Shown here: positions 6,292-11,678 of the stretch, piece after piece
How positions within the stretch are numbered: the first letter of the stretch is position 1
Layout: every line of letters begins with the position of its first letter
NCBI GenBank assembly: GCA_002391525.1
Contig: DGFE01000057.1
Location: forward strand, 1 to 11,678
DNA length: 11,678 nucleotides
Direction: 5' to 3'
Origin: Competibacteraceae bacterium UBA3908
Lineage (GTDB): Bacteria; Pseudomonadota; Gammaproteobacteria; Competibacterales; Competibacteraceae
Position numbers and translations under genes: made by a program
The notes under the pieces: generated by a model
What the model was told of the DNA's origin: nothing
The model's input: only the letters and a program-made list of their open reading frames with translations
Database searches by the model: none

Positions 6292-8244
6292 TTAGCGGGT
6301 GACGAACCAGGTCAGCAGGATCAACAAGCCGATGATCATCGCGAAAGCGTAGGTATACAGGAACCCCGTTTGCAGATGCCGGGTCACGGCCGCGAACCAG
6401 CCGACCAGCCGCGCCGTGCCGTTCACCAGCAGACCGTCGATCAGACCGGCGTCGGCGTACTTCCACAGCGCGGTGCCCAGATTCCGGCTGCCGCGCATGA
6501 AAACCGACTGATAAATTTCATCGAACAGGTACTTGCGATCCATGATGTCGTACAGCCGGGCGAACCGCCGCTGGATCAGGTCCGGCAACTCCGGCTTCAC
6601 CATGTACAGATAGAAGGCCGATCCAAACCCGGCCAATACCAGGAGGAACGGCAGGCCGGTCAACCCATGCAACGCGAAGCTGATCGCCCCGTGGAAATGC
6701 TCCTTGAGATGCGCCAGCACATCATGCTCGGCAGCCACGAAGATGCTGCCCCCGAACCCATTGCCGAACAACAGGGGCTCGATGGTCATGGCACCGATGA
6801 TCACCGAGGGGATGGCCAGCAGGATCAGCGGCACGGTCACGACCGCCGGGGTCTCGTGCAGGTGTTCCCGGGTATGGTGATCCATCCGCTCCTGGCCGTG
6901 GAACACGATGAAGTACAGCCGGAAGGAATAGAACGAGGTCACGAACACGCCCAGCATCACCGCCACGTAAGCGAAGCCCGCGCCGGCGATACGCGAATAA
7001 TGCACCGCCTCCAGGATGCTGTCCTTGGAATAGAAACCGGCGAAGCCCGGCGTGCCGATCAACGCCAGCGTCCCCAGCAGGAAGGTGAACCAGGTGATCG
7101 GCATGTACTTCCACAAGCCGCCCATCTTGCGGATATCCTGTTCGTGGTGCAGGGCGATGATCACCGAGCCGGCGCCCAGGAACAACAGGGCCTTGAAGAA
7201 AGCGTGGGTCATCAGGTGGAAGATGGCCGCCGAATAGGCGGACACGCCCAGCGCCACCGCCATGTAGCCGAGCTGTGACAGCGTCGAATAGGCGATCACC
7301 CGCTTGATGTCGTTCTGGACGATGCCGAGGAACCCCATGAACAGCGCGGTGATCGAGCCGATCACCAGGACGAAGCTCAGCGCGGTCTCCGACAGTTCGA
7401 ACAGCGGCGACATCCGGGCCACCATGAAAATGCCGGCGGTCACCATGGTCGCGGCGTGGATCAGAGCCGAGATCGGGGTCGGGCCTTCCATCGAATCCGG
7501 CAGCCAGACGTGCAACGGCACCTGGGCGGACTTGCCCATCGCGCCGATGAACAACAGGATGCAGATCAGAGTCATCAGCGACCAGTCGACGCCCGGCAGC
7601 ACCTGCACGGTCACCTTGGCCAGCAGCGGCGCGGCGGCGAACACGTCGGCGTAATCGAGGCTGTTGAACGCCATCAGCACGGCGGCGATGCCGAGCAGGA
7701 AGCCGAAATCGCCCACCCGGTTGACCAGGAAGGCCTTGAGGCCAGCGAATATGGCGCTCTCGCGCTTGTACCAGAACCCGATCAACAGATACGACACCAG
7801 GCCCACCGCTTCCCAGCCGAAGAACAACTGCAGAAAGTTGTTCGCCATGACCAGCATCAGCATCGAAAAGGTGAACAGCGCGATATAACTGAAGAAGCGC
7901 TGATAGCCGTCGTCGTCGTGCATGTAGCCGATGGTGTAGATATGCACCATCAAGGATACGAAGCTCACCGTGGTGATCATCACGGCGGTCAGATTGTCCA
8001 CCAGGAAACCGACTTCCAGGCGGATACCCTCGATCATCATCCAGGTGTAGACCGTGCCGTTATAGGGCTCGGCACCGTCCAGCACATGATGCTGGAGCAC
8101 CACCAGCGACAGCAGAAAGGAAACCGCCACGCCGATAATGGTGACCCAGTGCGCGCCGGCCCGACCGATCTTGCGGCCAAACAGACCGGCGATGATGGCG
8201 CCGAACAGCGGCGCCAGCACAATCCCAAGGTAGACGTTTTGCAT
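6292..8244 (-). CDS. nuoL: NADH:quinone oxidoreductase (complex I) subunit L
   Basis: NuoL is the distal and largest antiporter-like pump of complex I. The 650 residues are a little longer than E. coli NuoL. The first part has the pump fold with Glu145 in FFGWEAVGLVSYLLIGFW, Lys238 in GAMGKSAQVPLHVWLPD, His263 in LIHAATMV, His347 and Lys351 in THAFFKALLFLGAGS, and Lys407 in GFYSKDSI. The C-terminal segment (about 560-650), with YDIMDRKYLFDEIY and a final hydrophobic helix, is the part that forms the long lateral helix along NuoM and NuoN. The ATG at 8244 has AAGGG at a normal distance, inside the end of nuoK, and the gap to nuoK is only 4 bp, so the two are probably translationally coupled. 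Confidence 0.98.
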   Translation of the reverse strand: MQNVYLGIVLAPLFGAIIAGLFGRKIGRAGAHWVTIIGVAVSFLLSLVVLQHHVLDGAEPYNGTVYTWMMIEGIRLEVGFLVDNLTAVMITTVSFVSLMVHIYTIGYMHDDDGYQRFFSYIALFTFSMLMLVMANNFLQLFFGWEAVGLVSYLLIGFWYKRESAIFAGLKAFLVNRVGDFGFLLGIAAVLMAFNSLDYADVFAAAPLLAKVTVQVLPGVDWSLMTLICILLFIGAMGKSAQVPLHVWLPDSMEGPTPISALIHAATMVTAGIFMVARMSPLFELSETALSFVLVIGSITALFMGFLGIVQNDIKRVIAYSTLSQLGYMAVALGVSAYSAAIFHLMTHAFFKALLFLGAGSVIIALHHEQDIRKMGGLWKYMPITWFTFLLGTLALIGTPGFAGFYSKDSILEAVHYSRIAGAGFAYVAVMLGVFVTSFYSFRLYFIVFHGQERMDHHTREHLHETPAVVTVPLILLAIPSVIIGAMTIEPLLFGNGFGGSIFVAAEHDVLAHLKEHFHGAISFALHGLTGLPFLLVLAGFGSAFYLYMVKPELPDLIQRRFARLYDIMDRKYLFDEIYQSVFMRGSRNLGTALWKYADAGLIDGLLVNGTARLVGWFAAVTRHLQTGFLYTYAFAMIIGLLILLTWFVTR

Positions 8245-8248
8245 GCCG

Positions 8249-8554
8249 CTAACCCTTCAGCGTGTCGAGATCGGCGACGTTGATAGTGCGCCGGTTGCGG
8301 AACAGCACCACCAGAATAGCCAGGCCAATGGCCGATTCAGCCGCCGCCACGGTCAGAATGAAAAAGACGAAAACCTGCCCGATGGTGTCGTCGAGGAACC
8401 GGGAAAACGCGATGAAATTGAAGTTCACCGCCAACAGCATGAGTTCGATCGACATCAACAGGATGATGACGTTCTTCCGGTTCAGAAAGATGCCGGCCAC
8501 GCTGAGACAAAAGAGGATCGCTCCGAGCACCAGATAATCAGTAAGCGCGATCAT
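8249..8554 (-). CDS. nuoK: NADH:quinone oxidoreductase (complex I) subunit K
   Basis: NuoK is a small three-helix subunit related to MrpC. It links the quinone-side module to the NuoN, NuoM and NuoL pumps. The 101 residues match the family exactly. The two membrane glutamates required for coupling are visible: Glu37 in LLMSIELMLLAVNFNF and Glu73 in VAAAESAIGLAILV. The ATG at 8554 is preceded by a G-rich GGGGG/AAAGG stretch. It is separated from nuoJ by 98 bp, unusually long for this operon, and is only 4 bp from nuoL. Confidence 0.98.
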   Translation of the reverse strand: MIALTDYLVLGAILFCLSVAGIFLNRKNVIILLMSIELMLLAVNFNFIAFSRFLDDTIGQVFVFFILTVAAAESAIGLAILVVLFRNRRTINVADLDTLKG

Positions 8555-8652
8555 CTATCCCCCGCCTTTAATTTTTGGAATGGTGGAAATCGTTTTGCCG
8601 ACTCGGTGGGCCGTCGAAACCGGTCTTCCGCCCGAGGCGATGGTTTGTTGCT

Positions 8653-9255
8653 TTACTGCTTCTTTTCCGCGGCCAGCCGCACCAGCCGCACCCGGTCGTC
8701 CCGCGACACTCGAATCTGCTCGGACGGATTCTGGAACTTGGTGCCTTCCCGACGACGCATGGTCAGCGAGATGGCGGCGATGATCGCCACCAACAGAATC
8801 ACCGAGGCGATTTCGAACGGATAGACATAGAAGGTGTACAGGACGCTGCCCAGCTCCCGGGTATTGCTGTAATCGGCCGCGTGCGAAATCAGATTGTACC
8901 GGTCGGCGCTGAAATAGCCGGAGCCCACGACCAACACCATTTCGAGGACGATGATCAGCGCGACCGCCGCCCCGACCGGCAGGTACTTGATGAACCCTTC
9001 CCGCACCGGAGCGACGTTGATATCGAGCATCATCACCACGAACAGGAACAGCACCATCACCGCGCCCACGTACACCAGCACCAGGGTGATGGCCAGAAAC
9101 TCGGCTTCGATCAGCAGCCAGAGCGCCGCGCTGGTAAAGAAGGCCAGCACCAGGAACAAGGCGGCGTGCACCGGGTTGCGGACCGTGATCACCCGCACTG
9201 CGGCCAGGATCAGGATGATGGCGAAGACATAGAACAGAAACTTTTCAAATCCCAT
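8653..9255 (-). CDS. nuoJ: NADH:quinone oxidoreductase (complex I) subunit J
   Basis: NuoJ is the five-helix membrane subunit (mitochondrial ND6 counterpart) packed between NuoH/NuoA and NuoK. The 200 residues begin with the usual motif series RNPVHAALFLVL (26-37). The conserved third helix VYVGAVMVLFLFVVMMLDI (61-79) is the one that forms the pi-bulge that rotates during coupling. After the last helix there is a charged cytoplasmic tail (about 168-200) ending in AAEKKQ, as is common in alpha/beta-type NuoJ. The ATG at 9255 has AGG upstream. The gap to nuoI is 41 bp. Confidence 0.97.
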   Translation of the reverse strand: MGFEKFLFYVFAIILILAAVRVITVRNPVHAALFLVLAFFTSAALWLLIEAEFLAITLVLVYVGAVMVLFLFVVMMLDINVAPVREGFIKYLPVGAAVALIIVLEMVLVVGSGYFSADRYNLISHAADYSNTRELGSVLYTFYVYPFEIASVILLVAIIAAISLTMRRREGTKFQNPSEQIRVSRDDRVRLVRLAAEKKQ

Positions 9256-9296
9256 GGACGGACCTGTTTTCTTATAGTGCTGGCAACGAAGGCCGG

Positions 9297-9794
9297 CTAG
9301 CGATAGGCGGCGTCGGCGGCGCGGTCGGCAGCGATCTGCGCCTCGCAGCGATCACCGTGCGCAAGCAGTTTTTCCTTGGTCATGATGTGCTCGCCGCGCT
9401 TCTCGAAATGATAATCGAACGTCCGAGTCTCGACGATTGAATCCACCGGACAGGATTCCTCGCAGAATCCGCAGTAGATGCACTTGAACAGATCGATCTC
9501 GTAGCGGGTGGTGCGACGGGTGCCGTCGGCCCGCTGTTCGGACTCGATGGTGATGGCCAGCGCCGGGCAGACCGCTTCGCACAATTTGCAGGCGATGCAG
9601 CGCTCTTCGCCGTTCGGGTAGCGGCGCAAGGCGTGCAGGCCGCGGAATCGGGGCGACAGCGGGGTCCGCTCTTCCGGGTATTGCACCGTGATCTTTTTGG
9701 CGAACAGGTGGCGTCCGGTGACCTGCAGGCCCAGCAGCAATTCCCACAGCAGAAAACTCTTGAGATAGTACCGAAGCTCGTTCAGGGTCTTCAT
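9297..9794 (-). CDS. nuoI: NADH:quinone oxidoreductase (complex I) subunit I, two [4Fe-4S] clusters
   Basis: NuoI is the peripheral-arm ferredoxin-like subunit that passes electrons toward cluster N2 in NuoB. Two complete CxxCxxCxxxCP motifs are visible: Cys66/69/72/76 in CIACKLCEAVCP and Cys105/108/111/115 in CIYCGFCEESCP. They hold clusters N6a and N6b. The N-terminal amphipathic segment (1-35) with LLWELLLGL anchors it against NuoH. At 165 residues it is the short alpha/beta-proteobacterial and mitochondrial type (TYKY-like) and not the longer E. coli form. The ATG at 9794 is preceded by GGAG. It is 12 bp after nuoH. Confidence 0.98.
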   Translation of the reverse strand: MKTLNELRYYLKSFLLWELLLGLQVTGRHLFAKKITVQYPEERTPLSPRFRGLHALRRYPNGEERCIACKLCEAVCPALAITIESEQRADGTRRTTRYEIDLFKCIYCGFCEESCPVDSIVETRTFDYHFEKRGEHIMTKEKLLAHGDRCEAQIAADRAADAAYR

Positions 9795-9806
9795 CGCTTT
9801 CTCCGC

Positions 9807-10829
9807 TCAGTCGAACCACGGACCAACCTGGCCCAGCACGCCCAGCCCGATCACCAGAATCCAGACCAGGGTCACCGGAATGAATACCTTCCAGCCCAGT
9901 CGCATGATCTGATCGTAGCGATAGCGGGGGAAAGTGGCGCGAAACCACAGAAAAAACAGCAGCAGGAACGAAATCTTGATCACCAGCCAGATCGCGCCCG
10001 GCACGAAGGCGAACAACGGCCCCAATACCGGAATCCCCTCGAACGGCGACAGCCAGCCACCCAGGAACAGGGTCGAAGCCAGCGCCGACACCAAAATCAT
10101 GTTGGCGTATTCGGCCAGGAAGAATACGGCGAACGCCATGCCGGAGTAATCGACATGAAAACCGGCCACGATTTCCGATTCGCCCTCGGCCACGTCGAAA
10201 GGCGCACGGTTGGTTTCGGCGACGCCGGAGATGAAGTAGACCAGGAACAGCGGCAGCAGCGGCAGCCAGAACCAGTGCAGCAGGCTGCCCTGTTGGGCCA
10301 GCACGACCTGATTGAGATTCAAACTGCCGGCGGCCATCAGCACGCCCACCAGGGCGAAGCCCATGGCGATTTCATAGGACACGATCTGCGCCGCCGAACG
10401 CATCGAGCCAAGGAAGGCGTACTTGGAATTGGAGGACCAGCCGGCGATGATCACGCCGTAGACGCCCAGCGAGGTCAGCGCCAGCAGATACAGCAGGCCG
10501 GCGTCCAACCCGGAAATCACCATGCCGTCGCCGAACGGGATGACCGCCCAGGCCGCCAGCGCCGGGCCGAAAGCGACCATCGGCGCCAGCACGAACAGGA
10601 ACCGGTTGGCCCGGGTCGGAATGACGATTTCCTTGAACATCAGCTTCATGGCGTCGGCGATGGGCTGGAGCCAGCCCTTGGGACCGACCCGGTTCGGACC
10701 GATCCGAATCTGCATGTAGCCGATGATCTTGCGCTCGGCGAAGGTCAGATACGCCACCGCCCCCAGCAGAGGCAGCAGGACGACCAGGATTTTCAGCAGG
10801 ATGATGATGACCGTCAGCAGTGTTTCCAT
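9807..10829 (-). CDS. nuoH: NADH:quinone oxidoreductase (complex I) subunit H
   Basis: NuoH is the eight-helix membrane subunit (ND1 counterpart) that forms most of the quinone-binding chamber and the start of the proton path. The 340 residues match the family. Diagnostic stretches are AERKIIGYMQIRIGPNRVGP (31-50, with Glu32), the quinone-loop segment SGVAETNRAPFDVAEGESE (201-219, with the conserved acidic residues Glu205, Asp212, Glu215, Glu217 and Glu219), and FPRYRYDQ near the C-terminus. The ATG at 10829 has AAGGA upstream. The gene begins 18 bp after the nuoG stop and ends 12 bp before nuoI. Confidence 0.98.
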   Translation of the reverse strand: METLLTVIIILLKILVVLLPLLGAVAYLTFAERKIIGYMQIRIGPNRVGPKGWLQPIADAMKLMFKEIVIPTRANRFLFVLAPMVAFGPALAAWAVIPFGDGMVISGLDAGLLYLLALTSLGVYGVIIAGWSSNSKYAFLGSMRSAAQIVSYEIAMGFALVGVLMAAGSLNLNQVVLAQQGSLLHWFWLPLLPLFLVYFISGVAETNRAPFDVAEGESEIVAGFHVDYSGMAFAVFFLAEYANMILVSALASTLFLGGWLSPFEGIPVLGPLFAFVPGAIWLVIKISFLLLFFLWFRATFPRYRYDQIMRLGWKVFIPVTLVWILVIGLGVLGQVGPWFD

Positions 10830-10847
10830 GATCCAGGGTCCTTGTTG

Positions 10848-11678
10848 TTATTGGACGACCACTGGCCCCACCGCCGGACCGAGCGCCACGCTGGCGTCCA
10901 GGCCCGCCGGAATCCAGGCGCAGCCCTTGGGTACGCTTTCGTCCAGCACCAGCGGCAACTCGACCGCCGCGCCGTTCTGGCGGACCTGGACCCGTTCCCG
11001 CTCGCTCACGCCCAGTTCCCGGGCCACGTCCGGATGCAGCCGTACCTCGGCCGGCCTTGCCAGCGGGCTGGCTTGCAGCGAGCGCGCCCGTCGCACCAGC
11101 GGATCCGTCGCATAGATCGGTACTTCCGCCACCCGCAGCAAGCCTCCGGTTTGGAACGGCGCCTGCCCGAGCGCCCCCGGAACCGGCGTATTGTCCGGCG
11201 TGACGCGGTCGCAGGCATCCCGCGCCTCGGCGAGCACCTCTTCGGAACCGACGTAATCGAAACCCGTCACACCGCACAGGTTGCCCAATACCCGCAATAC
11301 CTTCCACGCCGGCCGCGCCGCGCCGAACGGCTTGCTGGCACCCTGGAAGCTTTGCCAGCGGCCCTCGGCGTTGACGTAGGTTCCCGAGGTTTCGGCGAAC
11401 GTCGCCACCGGCAGGATCACGCCGGCGTAGCTCCTGCTCGTGGCGCTGGCGTAGGGGCTCAGTGAGACCACGAATTCGGCCGCTTGCACCGCCTTCAGCG
11501 CCGCGGCGCCATCCCAGCAGTCCAGTTCGGGTTCGACCCCCAGCAACACATAGGCTTTGCGCGGCGATTCGCTCATCGCCCGCGCATCCAGCCCCGTGAC
11601 CGGAGACGGTTTGCCGCCCGGCAGGCGGTGGGGCAGCGCGCCGGTCAGCCAGCCCGCCACCGAATTGGCGGCTTCGGG
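10848..11678 (-). CDS. nuoG: NADH:quinone oxidoreductase (complex I) subunit G, C-terminal part (5' end outside window)
   Basis: The frame is open to the right edge, so only the last 276 residues of this roughly 700-800-residue peripheral-arm subunit are present. The N-terminal iron-sulfur domains lie outside. The visible part belongs to the molybdopterin-oxidoreductase-like domain, with LLGVEPELD (45-53), ILP (88-90), ETSGTYVNAEGRWQSF (96-111), the block RPAWKVLRVLGN (122-133) and a C-terminal beta-rich segment beginning VRLHPDVARELGVSERERV. The ILP motif is preceded by YAGV where I would expect YADV. The internal GTG at 11660 is not the start, because the family sequence (ANSV...) continues upstream of it. 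nuoH follows after 18 bp. Confidence 0.95.
   Translation of the reverse strand, partial: PEAANSVAGWLTGALPHRLPGGKPSPVTGLDARAMSESPRKAYVLLGVEPELDCWDGAAALKAVQAAEFVVSLSPYASATSRSYAGVILPVATFAETSGTYVNAEGRWQSFQGASKPFGAARPAWKVLRVLGNLCGVTGFDYVGSEEVLAEARDACDRVTPDNTPVPGALGQAPFQTGGLLRVAEVPIYATDPLVRRARSLQASPLARPAEVRLHPDVARELGVSERERVQVRQNGAAVELPLVLDESVPKGCAWIPAGLDASVALGPAVGPVVVQ

Noticed and set aside
3276..8244. Similarity of NuoL, NuoM and NuoN to Mrp-type Na+/H+ antiporters or formate hydrogenlyase/Hyf subunits.
   Set aside because: The order nuoG-H-I-J-K-L-M-N, the presence of a complex I-type NuoG and NuoH, and subunit lengths all fit true complex I; no mrp or hydrogenase genes are present.
8600..8620. 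Minus-strand CACCGAGTCGG in the nuoJ-nuoK spacer, resembling the 3' hairpin of a Cas9 tracrRNA.
   Set aside because: It is only a short chance match around a CCGA/TCGG palindrome; there are no repeats, spacers, other tracrRNA parts or cas genes.
9633..11465. A 610-codon + strand open frame antisense to nuoI, nuoH and nuoG.
   Set aside because: Same antisense artefact; it crosses three clear minus-strand genes and has no recognisable domain.

Overview
The window is a GC-rich stretch of a proteobacterial chromosome. The best guess is a gamma- or betaproteobacterium, probably an autotroph or mixotroph. This rests on the form of the complex I genes (a short, alpha/beta-type NuoI of 165 residues and a DUF2818 gene directly behind nuoN) and on a proteobacterial class I phosphoribulokinase. 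No rRNA, tRNA, CRISPR array, insertion sequence, prophage or plasmid feature is visible, and gene density is typical of core chromosome.

Layout. On the + strand, positions 1-933 hold the 3' part of a long DUF349-repeat protein, whose 5' end lies outside the window. It is followed after 25 bp by a ten-helix EamA-family transporter (959-1834), probably in the same transcription unit. Everything to the right is on the - strand. A phosphoribulokinase gene (1857-2726) converges on the transporter gene with 22 bp between stop codons. It has its own promoter-like sequence (perfect TATAAT at 2761-2766) and a dyad over the -35 region. A textbook intrinsic terminator (2886-2917) separates it from the operon that reads toward it.

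From 11678 down to 2946 runs the distal half of the operon for respiratory complex I (NADH:quinone oxidoreductase): nuoG (3' end only), nuoH, nuoI, nuoJ, nuoK, nuoL, nuoM, nuoN and a DUF2818 membrane protein. NuoG and NuoI carry or frame the iron-sulfur electron wire. NuoH forms the quinone pocket. NuoJ and NuoK link it to the three antiporter-like pumps NuoL, NuoM and NuoN. The charged residues known to be needed for proton pumping are all visible in NuoH, NuoK, NuoL, NuoM and NuoN, so the complex appears functional. Most genes are 3-43 bp apart; the one exception is a 98-bp nuoJ-nuoK gap.

This is mostly an ordinary housekeeping region and I do not see a new biological system. The points most worth a second look are the DUF2818 gene coupled to nuoN, the candidate operator at the phosphoribulokinase promoter, and the degenerate tandem repeats in the DUF349 protein.
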